Positions 31,272 to 39,727 of a DNA stretch of 64,000 nt are shown here, piece after piece; position 1 is the stretch's first letter, and every line of letters starts with the position of its first letter. The stretch lies in contig NZ_FJUR01000001.1 of the NCBI RefSeq assembly GCF_900067135.1, forward strand, positions 3,450,001 through 3,514,000. Direction: 5' to 3'. The stretch is from Rhizobium sp. 9140. Its GTDB lineage: Bacteria > Pseudomonadota > Alphaproteobacteria > Rhizobiales > Rhizobiaceae. Both the position numbers and the translations under genes were made by a program. Below the pieces are notes generated by a model that searched no databases, was not told the DNA's origin, and saw nothing but the letters and a program-made list of their open reading frames with translations.

Positions 31272-32933
31272 TTACGACGCGGAGCCTTCCTCCCGAGCCA
31301 ATTGCTCCGGGACATCAGCGTCCCTAAGCAGCCGCCGAACGATCTTGCCCGACGTCGTCAGCGGCAGCGCATCCACAAAGGCCACCTCGCGCGGATATTC
31401 ATGCATCGACAGCCGCGTCTTCACCCAGTCGGAAAGCGCAGCCACTAGGACGTCCGAGGCGATATACCCCTCGGCTAGCACCACATAGGCTTTCACGATT
31501 TCCGTGCGAACCGGATCCGGCTTGCCGATGACGGCGGCCATGCTGACGGCGGGATGGCCGATCAGGCAATCCTCGACCTCGCCCGGCCCGATCCGAAATC
31601 CGGACGACGTGATGACATCGTCGTCCCGCCCGAAGAAGCTGATATAGCCCTCCTCGTCCATCACGGCCTGGTCCCCGGTCGTCATCCAGTCGCCGATGAA
31701 TTTCGCCTGCGTCGCCGCAGCGTTTCCCCAATAGCCGAGGAACATCACCGGATCGGGCCGCCGCACGGCAACCTGCCCCACCTCGCCCCGCGGCAGAACC
31801 TGCCCGTCATCGTCGATGATCCCGATCACATGGCCCGGCGCCGCCTTGCCCATCGATCCCGCCTTCAGAACGCCATAGGCAGCACTGGAGGAAATGACGA
31901 TGTTGCATTCCGTCTGCCCGTAGAACTCGGCGATCTCGACGCCAAGCGCTTTGGACGCCTGCTCGAAGGTCTTGCGCCCCAGCGCCTCTCCCGCCGCCCC
32001 TACCGTTCGCAGATCGAAAGCGTACTGCGCCTTGGGGTTCTCCACCGCCTTCATCAACCGCAGGGCCGTCGGCGGAATGAAGGCATTGCGTACCTTCATC
32101 TCCGACAGGATGCGGAACGCCATATGCGGATCGAACTTTTGCGCGGGCGAGGATACGACGGGAACGCCGAGCATCAACGACGGCAGAAGCGCATTGAGGA
32201 GCCCACCCGCCCAGGCCCAGTCGGCCGGCGTCCACATGCGATCGCCCGCCTGCGGCAGGCCGGCATGGTGAAACTGGAAGCCGGGGAGATGGCCGAGCAG
32301 GACGCGGTGTCCATGCAGCGCCCCCTTGGGCGGCCCGGTCGTGCCGGAGGTGTAGATCATCAGGGCCGGATCGTCCGGCCCGGTCTCCGCCGCAACGAAG
32401 CCGCTTGCGTCGGTTGCCGCCAGCACATCGAACCCGATCGTGTCGCCTGCCCCCTCTCCCTCGTCCGTGCAGACGATCAGCCGCAGATCCGGCAATCGCG
32501 CCCTGATGTCTTGAAGCCGCAAAGCCCCGGAACGATCCGTAACCACGACGCAGGCGCCGGCATCCCTCAGCCGGTATTCCAAAGCCTCCACGCCGAAGAG
32601 CAGCGCCAGCGGCAGGGCGATGCCGCCGAGCTTGTAGATCGCCGCATGCGCGATTGCTGCCTCGAAACCCTGCGGCAGCAGAATGGCGATACGCTCACCC
32701 GGGCGAACGCCACGCGCCAGAAGCCCGACGGCAAGCGAAGAGGATCGTGCGGCAAAGGCCCCGTAGGTCAGTGCCTCGTGATCGCCGTCGGGGCTGAAAT
32801 GCTGGAGGCAGACCCGTTCCGGCGTCTGTGCAGCCCAGGCATCGCTCACGGCCACGCCGATGTTGAACCGGTGCGGAATGTCCCAGGCAAACGCCCGGAT
32901 CAGGGCTTCATAGGTGGGAGACGTCGGGAGCAT
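31272..32933 (-). CDS. Acyl-CoA synthetase (AMP-dependent)
   Basis: The 553-residue enzyme is of the ANL superfamily. The P-loop YTSGTTGPPKGALHGH is at about 193-208, FYGQTECN is the A5-type motif, and TTGDQAVMDEEGY with PLTTSGKIVRR closes the C-terminal domain including the catalytic Lys. It activates an acyl substrate, probably a short or medium fatty or aryl acid, through an acyl-AMP. It converges with the acetyltransferase gene, with only 14 bases between stops. Confidence 0.92.
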   Translation of the reverse strand: MLPTSPTYEALIRAFAWDIPHRFNIGVAVSDAWAAQTPERVCLQHFSPDGDHEALTYGAFAARSSSLAVGLLARGVRPGERIAILLPQGFEAAIAHAAIYKLGGIALPLALLFGVEALEYRLRDAGACVVVTDRSGALRLQDIRARLPDLRLIVCTDEGEGAGDTIGFDVLAATDASGFVAAETGPDDPALMIYTSGTTGPPKGALHGHRVLLGHLPGFQFHHAGLPQAGDRMWTPADWAWAGGLLNALLPSLMLGVPVVSSPAQKFDPHMAFRILSEMKVRNAFIPPTALRLMKAVENPKAQYAFDLRTVGAAGEALGRKTFEQASKALGVEIAEFYGQTECNIVISSSAAYGVLKAGSMGKAAPGHVIGIIDDDGQVLPRGEVGQVAVRRPDPVMFLGYWGNAAATQAKFIGDWMTTGDQAVMDEEGYISFFGRDDDVITSSGFRIGPGEVEDCLIGHPAVSMAAVIGKPDPVRTEIVKAYVVLAEGYIASDVLVAALSDWVKTRLSMHEYPREVAFVDALPLTTSGKIVRRLLRDADVPEQLAREEGSAS

Positions 32934-33067
32934 GAACCGCCTTGGGAAGAAGATGCCGACAAGGCGGCAGCCTCTAACCCTATCACCGCCCCGGCCGGCA
33001 GATCAATCAACCGCCGCCACGCGACGACCAGCGTTGAGACAGCATGCCCACGGGATCCGGTCATGCC

Positions 33068-33301
33068 TCAGCCGTAGTGCGCCATCTCCGTACCGCTCAG
33101 GCCATGCAGCGCATGAAAGAGCGCATCCGGCGTCCGGTAGCCGCGCTCGAAAAGCTCGATGGCAGCGCTCGCTGCACTGACGCCGGCCTGTGTCCGCAAA
33201 CCGATCCGCCTCTCGGCACACCATGCAAAGACCGCGCTCGTGACGATATCGACTTCGCGTTCCGGGCCTCTTTCGGGTGCCCTCTGCGGGAAAACTGTCA
33301 T
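33068..33301 (-). CDS. Small conserved-looking hypothetical protein
   Basis: From the chosen ATG the product has 77 residues (MTVFPQRAPERGPEREVDIV and on), soluble and mostly helical, with one Cys-Ala-Glu motif in AWCAERRIGL. An in-frame start at 33427 adds 42 residues that look like translated non-coding DNA. No family recognised. Confidence 0.5.
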   Translation of the reverse strand: MTVFPQRAPERGPEREVDIVTSAVFAWCAERRIGLRTQAGVSAASAAIELFERGYRTPDALFHALHGLSGTEMAHYG

Positions 33302-33800
33302 GCATGCCTGCGCCAAGGAAGCGTCTCCCGATATGTAAGGTTCGGGTTCAGAATGACACGCCCTGTCCCCTTCCGACAAACGCCTTGCATCAGGCCGGTT
33401 AAGAAGCTTCCGCTTGTGTCTCGACATGAGACGATCATCCCGATTTCCTGAGGGGACGACATGGCCGCGCCGGTGCTTCAGCAAAAAAAGACCTTAAAAA
33501 TAAAAAGCTTGAGAGAAGCGTGCGCCGGAAGCGCAGAAGGCCCAGCAATCTTTACCAAGCCTTCAGGATTGCCGTGCGATTGTCTGGCCACGCGCGGTTT
33601 GTAGAGCGTCCGCGCACCCTTTCCCCTGATTTTCATCGCCTCTGGTAAAGCACGACCTGGACATTCGTCCGCTCGCGCGCACTCGAGAGATGAAGGGCAT
33701 AGACTCGTCGCCGACGCTTGCAGTGGCGCCCGCTTGCAATGGCGCCGCGTATCATTTGGGAAATATCAGGCCCGCGATACCGAAGACACGGACTGGCCGA
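33302..33800. other. Intergenic region without a recognised gene
   Basis: About 500 bases. A short A-rich stretch (33482-33510) breaks the GC-rich background. No hairpin with T-run, RNA gene or convincing ORF is seen. Confidence 0.5.
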
Positions 33801-34031
33801 TCACTCCTCGGCATCGAGATCCAAAAATTCCGGCGCCTTGACCTGGCGAACGACGACCTCGTAGTCGCCCATATCGACCCCGTCGATCACGACGTCCTCG
33901 ACCGTGATGGTCATAATGCTGAACTCACCGGTTTCCATGTGAACGCCGGCCACGTGTTCTGCAAGCCGGTTGGCGCTTTCCTCAACAGGATCCGGCAGCA
34001 ATTGGCGAGGTATGAAATCCGGCGTTTGCAT
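33801..34031 (-). CDS. Small acidic hypothetical protein
   Basis: The 76-residue acidic protein starts MQTPDFIPRQLLPDPVEESA and is rich in Val and Asp later (DVVIDGVDMGDYEVVV). The ATG at 34031 follows GGGAG at good spacing, which decides the start. No family recognised. Confidence 0.6.
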   Translation of the reverse strand: MQTPDFIPRQLLPDPVEESANRLAEHVAGVHMETGEFSIMTITVEDVVIDGVDMGDYEVVVRQVKAPEFLDLDAEE

Positions 34032-34194
34032 TTTCACTCCCAAGGCCCGCGTGCTCGGCGTCGGCGGTTCAACCTAACGCATCCTGTCGCACCGCGATAT
34101 CCGACAGATGCAGAACGAACCGCCATCTCATAAACGTGATCTCACATCCACAGGCAAAGCTGCAGCGCCTGTACTCCGTGCTAAAACCCCAGCG

Positions 34195-34383
34195 CTAGAC
34201 CAACGAACTCTGCCGCCGCGATCGATCGTCCCGGTTCAGAACATCCGCAATATCGCGCGCATCCTCCCGCTCAAGCCCCGTCAAATCCCGCCCATCCGAC
34301 GCCGCCGGCAGCCCGGTTACCTCATCGATGACCGTCCAACCCCCGCTCCGCTCCTGCCGCACCCCATACCGCGCCTCGACCAT
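34195..34383 (-). CDS. Small hypothetical protein
   Basis: The 62-residue protein reads MVEARYGVRQERSGGWTVID and later DLTGLEREDARDIADVLN. I recall similar short proteins in rhizobia, without a known role. It is the last host gene before the prophage. Confidence 0.6.
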   Translation of the reverse strand: MVEARYGVRQERSGGWTVIDEVTGLPAASDGRDLTGLEREDARDIADVLNRDDRSRRQSSLV

Positions 34384-34513
34384 CCTGGCTTCTCCCGCCC
34401 TACAGGGTAAGAGATGAAGCAATACGTCGGAAGTTCAAGAGACGGAAAGAGCGTGCGAACGTCGGTCCTAGGCGAGGACATGAGCGAGCTTGGATCCGAA
34501 ATTTCAGGTGGAA

Positions 34514-34528
34514 TGGTGCCCCATGCCG
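34514..34528. other. attL core
   Basis: The 15-bp direct repeat is identical to 59801-59815. Flanks differ immediately on both sides. It corresponds to the last 15 bases of the tRNA-Leu including the encoded CCA. Confidence 0.85.
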
Positions 34529-34664
34529 TCGTGAAATCTTGCAACGATTACAATTAGATAATGACCCCGCACCTAGTCATCTACTCCCATTGAAAAGACT
34601 ATCCGTTTTGCACAACCGCCCGCACCTTTTGGTGCGTCATGGCCAAACAGGTACGGAAAAATTC

Positions 34665-35543
34665 ATGAATGAAATGTTCCGGACAACCCAGCAGCCGTTC
34701 GTTCAGCGTGCCCTCTCCACACCGAAGACATTTTCGGAAGCCGCCGCCAGCTACATCGAGCATGGCGGCGAAGCAAAGTACCTCGATGCCATTTCACAGC
34801 ACATCGGCTCGGCCGCCTTAAGCTCGATTTATCCGTTCGATGTGCGCGAGCTGGCGAAACAGCTTCTGCCAACGCAGCGCAACTCGACCCGGAATAGATG
34901 CGTCATCACACCAATCCGCGCCGTGCTCAATCACGCCTATGATCGCGGCTGGGGTGACATCGTCCGAATCAAAAACATGAAAGAGGATAGGCCGAAAAGG
35001 AAGAAGGCAGCGTCGCAGGCGTGGCTGCACGCATTCGTTCGCCAGTGCTCGCTTGATCGCCTGGAGCACCTTGCCAACCTCGTGCTCTTCATGAGCCAGA
35101 CAGGCGCTCGCGTATCGGAGGCCGTCGCGCTTCAATGGCGGAACGTCGACCTTGCGGGGCGCACTGCGCTGCTGGTCAAGACCAAGACGGATCACAACTC
35201 GACGCGCCATCTGACAGACCAGCTCGTCGCCCGGCTCTATGCAGCGTCGCCGAATGCATCGCCCGACGGAAGAGTGTTTCGCTACACCAACCGGCATTCC
35301 GTCAACGAGCGCATTGCCGCCGTCTGCGCTCGCGCAGGGATTTCCTATAAGCCGTCACATACATGCGGCCGGCACGCTTTTGCGAATAACACCCTCGCCA
35401 TGGGGATAGATATCAAGTCCGCGATGGATGCCGGCGGCTGGCGCAGCATCAACGTGTTTCTCGGCACGTATGCCAACCCGCGGAACTCCGGCCGGGTAGT
35501 GGCCGACCGGCACAACCTCTACCAGTTCGACACGGATCTCTGA
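34665..35543 (+). CDS. Tyrosine recombinase/integrase at the left end
   Basis: The 292-residue protein has the tyrosine-recombinase residues in order: Arg at about 149 in TGARVSEAV, Lys near 174 in VKTKTDHN, His/Arg in SHTCGRHAF, and the nucleophile Tyr near 269 in FLGTYAN. The N-terminal SAM-like core-binding domain covers about 20-110. All catalytic parts seem intact. Codons upstream of ATG 34665 run into attL and are not needed. It is short for a phage integrase, lacking an arm-binding domain, and does not resemble the right-end integrase closely. It could be a second integrase, a resolvase, or the relic of another element. Confidence 0.88.
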   Translation: MNEMFRTTQQPFVQRALSTPKTFSEAAASYIEHGGEAKYLDAISQHIGSAALSSIYPFDVRELAKQLLPTQRNSTRNRCVITPIRAVLNHAYDRGWGDIVRIKNMKEDRPKRKKAASQAWLHAFVRQCSLDRLEHLANLVLFMSQTGARVSEAVALQWRNVDLAGRTALLVKTKTDHNSTRHLTDQLVARLYAASPNASPDGRVFRYTNRHSVNERIAAVCARAGISYKPSHTCGRHAFANNTLAMGIDIKSAMDAGGWRSINVFLGTYANPRNSGRVVADRHNLYQFDTDL

Positions 35544-35676
35544 GAAGCCCCGTCCCGAACGGCGTCGGCTTCGCGCAAACCCAGCATTTCCGGCAATATT
35601 GGATACGGTTCGTTCTCACCTGTTCTTGATCTGTCCAATGAAGCGGTCCGCAATCGGTCCTGATTAGGGCATCAGG

Positions 35677-35919
35677 TCAAAAGGTCCCACCATCAATCAC
35701 GTCGAAGTCATCCGCCTTTGACGGCTGCCCAACCAGCTTTCGTTCAAGATCACGAATGGTGTCGAGGTGCCGCTGGATTCGCTCGTCCTTGCTCTCCAGA
35801 CGGCTCTTGTAGACGAAGTGGCAGACCGCCCACGTCACACCTACGGTGCCGAATAATAGGCTCGGAAGCGCCACAGGCGCCTGCTTGAGCAACTCGTAAT
35901 ACTGATCTAGCGAGTCCAT
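35677..35919 (-). CDS. Small phage membrane protein
   Basis: The 80-residue protein has one hydrophobic helix (LPSLLFGTVGVTWAVCHFVY) followed by a charged coiled coil (SKDERIQRHLDTIRDLERKL). The topology resembles phage Rz-like or holin-accessory proteins, but no family is recognised. Confidence 0.6.
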   Translation of the reverse strand: MDSLDQYYELLKQAPVALPSLLFGTVGVTWAVCHFVYKSRLESKDERIQRHLDTIRDLERKLVGQPSKADDFDVIDGGTF

Positions 35920-36097
35920 TCTCACCCCCACATTTTAGAAGGATGACCGTGAGAATTATTCTTCGGCAAGTCAATCGTCGGCACGGCCGTATTCAGCTTG
36001 GGAAGCTTCAAGAACCCTGAGCCTTTTCAAGGCGGCGTTTCACTCAGCCGCTACAGATGCGCCTATCAGCCATGCAGCTTGACTCAGATTGCCGTGA

Positions 36098-36112
36098 GAA
36101 CATACTGAGAAC
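36098..36112. promoter_or_regulatory. LexA-type SOS box, GAAC-N7-GAAC
   Basis: The sequence GAACATACTGAGAAC is a perfect match to the alphaproteobacterial LexA operator (GTTC-N7-GTTC read on the other strand). It lies 33 bases before the ATG of the next gene, where a promoter operator would sit. An overlapping 8-bp palindrome (36102-36109 with 36118-36125) surrounds it. Confidence 0.7.
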
Positions 36113-36144
36113 GAAAACTCAGTATTCAGGCAGCGAGTCCCACC

Positions 36145-36327
36145 ATGAGCGACGAAAACAGAACGGCATCTACCGGCAAGATGGAGATGTACGAGCACTA
36201 CTGCGTCGAGCCGGGGTGCCGTGCCTGGGGTTCATTCGGATATGACCGGGGCCGTGGCGTGACGGAGTGGTGGTGCTACCCCCATGTCCCTCGCGATGAG
36301 AACGGCGAGCGGAAGATGAGCTACTGA
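36145..36327 (+). CDS. Small phage protein with Cys/His motif, probably SOS-regulated
   Basis: The 60-residue protein has two Cys and Cys/His pairs: HYCVEPGCRAWGSFGY and EWWCYPHVP. This could bind zinc. It is aromatic-rich and has no membrane segment. I recall similar short proteins in rhizobial prophages without a role. A perfect LexA-type box lies just upstream, and the next gene follows after 10 bases on the same strand. Confidence 0.7.
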   Translation: MSDENRTASTGKMEMYEHYCVEPGCRAWGSFGYDRGRGVTEWWCYPHVPRDENGERKMSY

Positions 36328-36337
36328 GGCCCGGCCG

Positions 36338-36805
36338 ATGGCCTACCCGCGACCAAGGCAGATCCCCTACCCTTCACATCTGAAGCTTGTCCGGTACAAG
36401 GAGACCTGGCGCATCTGCTTCAAGGCGCGTGGTAAGATCGATGGACGGCCTGTGGACGCATGGCTTGTCGAGCCGGACGGGCAATTCTTCTGTGAAGTCT
36501 GCTACGCCGATCAGGTGGAAGACATGCCCGAAGCCAATCGAGAGAACTTTTTCGGGGACCAGTTCGTGCACGCTATCGACATGGTGGACGCCTATGGCAA
36601 GCGTACGGAGCGCATGGCCGGTGCGAGCAATATCTATGCAGCGCGAGCGGCCTTCTTCGCTATCCTGCACTGGACGCCGAACCGCAGGATCATGCTGCGA
36701 CATGGCAGTCATGTCATCTTGTCGACGGAGGCGCCACTGGATCGCGATACGATCGCGGCAGGGATTGAGGGCTACCGCTACCTCATCAAGACAGACCGGC
36801 ACTGA
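36338..36805 (+). CDS. Phage hypothetical protein
   Basis: The 155-residue soluble protein follows the small Cys/His gene by 10 bases and is probably co-transcribed under the same SOS-type control. It reads MAYPRPRQIPYPSHLKLVRY at the start and has CEVCYADQVEDMPE in the middle. No known domain is recognised. Confidence 0.65.
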   Translation: MAYPRPRQIPYPSHLKLVRYKETWRICFKARGKIDGRPVDAWLVEPDGQFFCEVCYADQVEDMPEANRENFFGDQFVHAIDMVDAYGKRTERMAGASNIYAARAAFFAILHWTPNRRIMLRHGSHVILSTEAPLDRDTIAAGIEGYRYLIKTDRH

Positions 36806-36843
36806 CGCCGCTCCCACCGCGCAGAAAACGCGTGCGGGGTGTC

Positions 36844-37119
36844 TCAGGTCTCGCCTATCCGGTTATGCGGCTCGCAGATCGCTTTCGCACCGGCCTTGTG
36901 GTCATCCGTCACCATCACTGAGAGATAGACGTTCTGATCGAGGCTCCAGCCCTCGTACTCGATGAAAAAACGATCCCGGGTGATTTGCACTTCGGGCATG
37001 CCGAAAATCAATGCCGATAGCTTGCGCGCCTGCTCCGCCCCGAGGTCTTGCGAGGGGTCGTAATCTTCGCCAACGATGGCGCGGAACTGGCTTTCGTAGG
37101 AGTTCATGACCAGAGACAT
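36844..37119 (-). CDS. Phage hypothetical protein
   Basis: The 91-residue protein begins MSLVMNSYESQFRAIVGEDY. It is soluble and acidic with no recognised domain. It is the last gene of the leftward lysis row, 26 bases after the previous stop. An internal ATG at 37107 is also possible. Confidence 0.5.
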   Translation of the reverse strand: MSLVMNSYESQFRAIVGEDYDPSQDLGAEQARKLSALIFGMPEVQITRDRFFIEYEGWSLDQNVYLSVMVTDDHKAGAKAICEPHNRIGET

Positions 37120-37145
37120 AGGCGCCGGATGTCCAGAGAAAAGCG

Positions 37146-37601
37146 CTACGGCGCTCGCCCAGGCACGATCGAGAACCGGACGGGCGGCGACGTGACCTGA
37201 GGCCCGCCGATGAGCCTTTGCAGTGGATTGCATGTGTAGTCGAGAACGACCTCATACCAAGCCGGGCCGATCGCGGCCGAAGGCGGGATCGTGATCGTCC
37301 GTCGGTACGTCTCCCGCCCCGCCGTCACATCCGCGCCGACGGTGTACTGCGGCACGGAATGCCGCTGCCCTGCGGCGTCGTACAGCCAGCGCTTCGCCGC
37401 GACCGGGCAGATGCGGCTGCGAAAGACTTTGTATTCGACCTCGATCGTCCCGCCCTGGTCGACTTGATCCGCCAAAGCGTGCGCGCCCTGATAGGTGATA
37501 GGCGGCTCTCGATCGACAACCATCACCGCCATGTTGAAGGACGTCACCGCCACGAAAACGGAGAGCGCGCCGGCGGCGAATCCATAGAGTGTGCGCTTCA
37601 T
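37146..37601 (-). CDS. Membrane-anchored phage protein
   Basis: The 151-residue protein has an N-terminal signal anchor (YGFAAGALSVFVAVTSFNMAV) and an exported beta-rich part with two cysteines. It overlaps the preceding small membrane gene by 4 bases. Its place beside holin-like genes suggests a role in lysis or the cell envelope, such as a spanin, but no family is recognised. Confidence 0.6.
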   Translation of the reverse strand: MKRTLYGFAAGALSVFVAVTSFNMAVMVVDREPPITYQGAHALADQVDQGGTIEVEYKVFRSRICPVAAKRWLYDAAGQRHSVPQYTVGADVTAGRETYRRTITIPPSAAIGPAWYEVVLDYTCNPLQRLIGGPQVTSPPVRFSIVPGRAP

Positions 37602-37879
37602 GATGTTGGCCCTCCTTTGATCCAGCCAATGACCTTCAAGACGTTCTCGTAAAGACCGACCGTGGCGATGAAGATCGCGACGGCGCCGATGATCAGGTAT
37701 TTGAAGAACCGCGTGACGGTGCGCAGCTCACGCACCATCTTGAACCCATCCTCGACGTCTTCTGCTGGCATGGTCACGACCACCTGAAGGGTTTCGAGTT
37801 CGTTCGGGCGAAGGCCGGCAAGCCAGGCCCGCGTCCCTTCAGGGAGTTCTATAAGACGTTCGGGATGGGTTTCAGACAT
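37598..37879 (-). CDS. Small phage membrane protein
   Basis: The 93-residue protein has a charged N-terminal half (MSETHPERLIELPEGTRAWL) and one helix near the C-terminus (YLIIGAVAIFIATVGLYENV). It sits between the holin-like gene and the membrane-anchored gene in coupled order. A holin-partner or antiholin role is possible but unproven. Confidence 0.6.
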   Translation of the reverse strand: MSETHPERLIELPEGTRAWLAGLRPNELETLQVVVTMPAEDVEDGFKMVRELRTVTRFFKYLIIGAVAIFIATVGLYENVLKVIGWIKGGPTS

Positions 37880-37891
37880 GATGGGTTGCTC

Positions 37892-38065
37892 TCAGGCTGC
37901 GTTCTTCGGCGCGATGTAGGTCAGGAGGGCCGGAAGCCCGATCGTCAGCGCGTAGAGCGCAAGGTAGCCGTACCAAGGCGTGCCATCGGGCATGAACGGG
38001 ATGCCAACGGTTCCGGTGGCAACACCGCCAAGCGCAGCACCGATGGCCTTCGAGTATTTTTCCAT
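37892..38065 (-). CDS. Holin-like small membrane protein
   Basis: The 57-residue protein begins MEKYSKAIGAALGGVATGTV and ends with a second hydrophobic stretch (YGYLALYALTIGLPALLTY). Two short helices and a position 18 bases after the endolysin gene fit a small class II holin. An AAAGGA site lies eight bases before the ATG. Confidence 0.65.
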   Translation of the reverse strand: MEKYSKAIGAALGGVATGTVGIPFMPDGTPWYGYLALYALTIGLPALLTYIAPKNAA

Positions 38066-38083
38066 GATGTTTCCTTTCGGGGG

Positions 38084-38887
38084 TTAGGCAGCCTTCAGGG
38101 CTGCATGGAACTTGCGGCCATAGCCGGCGACGATGTCTGCGCTCTCGATCCCGTTGATGATCCGGCGCGCGTTGACCCAGTCTTCCGTCGTAGCATTGAA
38201 GTAGGTTTCGAGACTCTTGCCGGTGAAATCGCCCTTGGATGATGCGCCGTGCGTCATCCCCTCGATCATGATCTCGACGGCGATTTCCGGGTTCATCGCA
38301 TAGGTCGGGTTGCCTACGAGATCGACGCCAAGGATCGCGGACATTGTCCGATAGTTCGCCTCGTGCGTCAGCTGCACCAGGCCACGGCCGAGCCAGCTCT
38401 TGCCGTTCGCGTCCTTCCGCCAGTATGGCGTCTTCACCCACGACAGCTTGCCTGCGGCTAAGTTGCGATCGAGGATCTTGATCGCTTCGTTGTCATTCGC
38501 AGCGAACGTCTCGCGCACCGGCTGCATGGTGCGACCGGTCTCGTGATAGGCGGTCGCCAGCATGTAAGCGAGCCAGCGGCGATCCGTGAGGTCCGAGCGA
38601 TCCCAGCCGTCGAGGATCGTCTCGATGCCCTCGACCTGAGACAAATTCAGCACCCCATTGAACAAACCCTGCCGACGGATGCTGTCGAAGAGCACGTCCC
38701 GGTTAATGCTGGCCACAGCAGGAGGAATGACTTCCGCCGCCCCGCGAAAGGTCGCAAGCTGCAGAAGCGCAGCGTCCAGTGCCCGGCGTGTATCGCCGCC
38801 ATACTGGCCGTCCGCGCCGCTCTTTCCGACGTCATAGCCAAGCGCAAGCAGGCGCCGCTGGAGATCCAGCGTCGTGGTGGTTGTCAT
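38084..38887 (-). CDS. Endolysin: peptidoglycan-binding domain plus GH19-like lysozyme
   Basis: The 267-residue protein starts with a peptidoglycan-binding domain (LDLQRRLLALGYDVGKSGAD, residues 7-45). The rest is a GH19-like lysozyme/chitinase fold with AYMLATAYHETGRTMQPVRE carrying the likely catalytic Glu, followed by GRGLVQLTHEANYR. It would cut the host wall during phage release. There is no signal peptide, so it needs a holin, and a small holin-like gene follows. Confidence 0.88.
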   Translation of the reverse strand: MTTTTTLDLQRRLLALGYDVGKSGADGQYGGDTRRALDAALLQLATFRGAAEVIPPAVASINRDVLFDSIRRQGLFNGVLNLSQVEGIETILDGWDRSDLTDRRWLAYMLATAYHETGRTMQPVRETFAANDNEAIKILDRNLAAGKLSWVKTPYWRKDANGKSWLGRGLVQLTHEANYRTMSAILGVDLVGNPTYAMNPEIAVEIMIEGMTHGASSKGDFTGKSLETYFNATTEDWVNARRIINGIESADIVAGYGRKFHAALKAA

Positions 38888-38998
38888 AGTGATTTCCTTG
38901 TGGTTGTGCGCAAGCTTCGCTTCAACAAACGCGAGTAGACTGGCTCTCTGACAATCAGGAGGCTGGCGTGGCTTCAGACGATATCAACTGGATGGCCG

Positions 38999-39130
38999 AT
39001 GACGTATGACTGGGATGGAAAGCGGACACGGCAGCTGAAGATTATCCAGAGCGTTGCCGTCGGCATGACGTTCGTGGCAGCCTGTGCAGCCTTCGCAGCC
39101 CTATTGAAGATCGCGCTAGATCTTAGCTGA
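38999..39130 (+). CDS. Small membrane protein, preceded by a leader
   Basis: The 43-residue protein has a charged start (MTYDWDGKRTRQLK) and one hydrophobic helix (VGMTFVAACAAFAALLKIAL). A short upstream frame, GTG 38968 to TGA 39009, has a good AGGAGG site and overlaps this ATG, so it could couple translation. A degenerate second copy of the helix part follows directly. The function is unknown. Confidence 0.55.
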   Translation: MTYDWDGKRTRQLKIIQSVAVGMTFVAACAAFAALLKIALDLS

Positions 39131-39216
39131 AGACCATCCAGAGTATCGCTGTCTCTAATAGTCGCGGCGGCTTGTGCTGCGTCTACTGCCTTGTTGGCAC
39201 CAGCCTCAGATCTCTC
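39033..39216 (+). repeat. Tandem duplication, 92-bp period, second copy degenerate
   Basis: Both copies start AGCTGAAG (39033 and 39125) and share ATCCAGAG, CAGCCTGTGC-like and AGATCT segments. The second copy has lost 2 bases in the middle, which breaks the frame of the small membrane gene. The unit is most of that gene. Confidence 0.7.
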
Positions 39217-39400
39217 GTTGGAATTGCTGGACAACGCTTACCGGTTGCCTCCGACTGCGAACTGCGAGCAAAAATTGCAGATTATGGCAAATTCCGGAAG
39301 TTGAAAACCAAGTTGCGCCTACCCTCGCCCCCACAGTCATCCTGGTTGACACTAATAAGTAGCCGTCATAGCCAGTCTGCATGGTCGCGGCACAAAAAAA

Positions 39401-39691
39401 TTGGAGGATTCCATCGCTTGGATTACGATAGGTTACGGGCACGAGAACGCTGAAGTCGAGATCGATATGCTCTATGACGACGGGGATAAGTTCGCGTTCT
39501 CTCTGATTGAGAGATCTACAGTAACGGAAGAATTGCTCGACATTATGATTGACTGCAAGCTTCCGATAAGCGTGCGTCTCAATCGCGGCGACCCAGAATG
39601 CGTTCTTACTCTTTTCCGAGATGGGAACATAGTTGAAATGGAAAGAGATTCCTCAGTTAAAAGTGCAATTTCGAAATTGCACTTACATTGA
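39401..39691 (+). CDS. AT-rich hypothetical protein of the cargo block
   Basis: The roughly 96-residue acidic protein contains ITIGYGHENAEVEIDMLYDD and later VRLNRGDPECVLTLFRDG. The start is uncertain: the frame opens at TTG 39401, but the purine-rich GGAGGA follows that codon, so a non-ATG start near 39413-39425 is possible. Codon use is AT-rich compared with the tail genes. It lies 36 bases before the glycosyltransferase-like gene. Confidence 0.55.
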   Translation: MEDSIAWITIGYGHENAEVEIDMLYDDGDKFAFSLIERSTVTEELLDIMIDCKLPISVRLNRGDPECVLTLFRDGNIVEMERDSSVKSAISKLHLH

Positions 39692-39727
39692 TCACCCCAA
39701 CAACAGTGAATAATCTATAGGTGAAAA

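Noticed and set aside
34539..34664. Longer start for the left recombinase
   Set aside because: The extra 42 residues come from sequence touching attL, with a non-ATG start and no conservation; ATG 34665 begins the protein-like part.
35608..35625. Second SOS box near GTTCTCACCTGTTC
   Set aside because: The spacer is 6 bases, not 7, and it is not placed before a gene start in a useful orientation.
38974..39234. An 86-residue minus-strand gene
   Set aside because: It lacks a ribosome site and overlaps a plus-strand small membrane gene with better coding signs and a tandem duplication that explains the frame.
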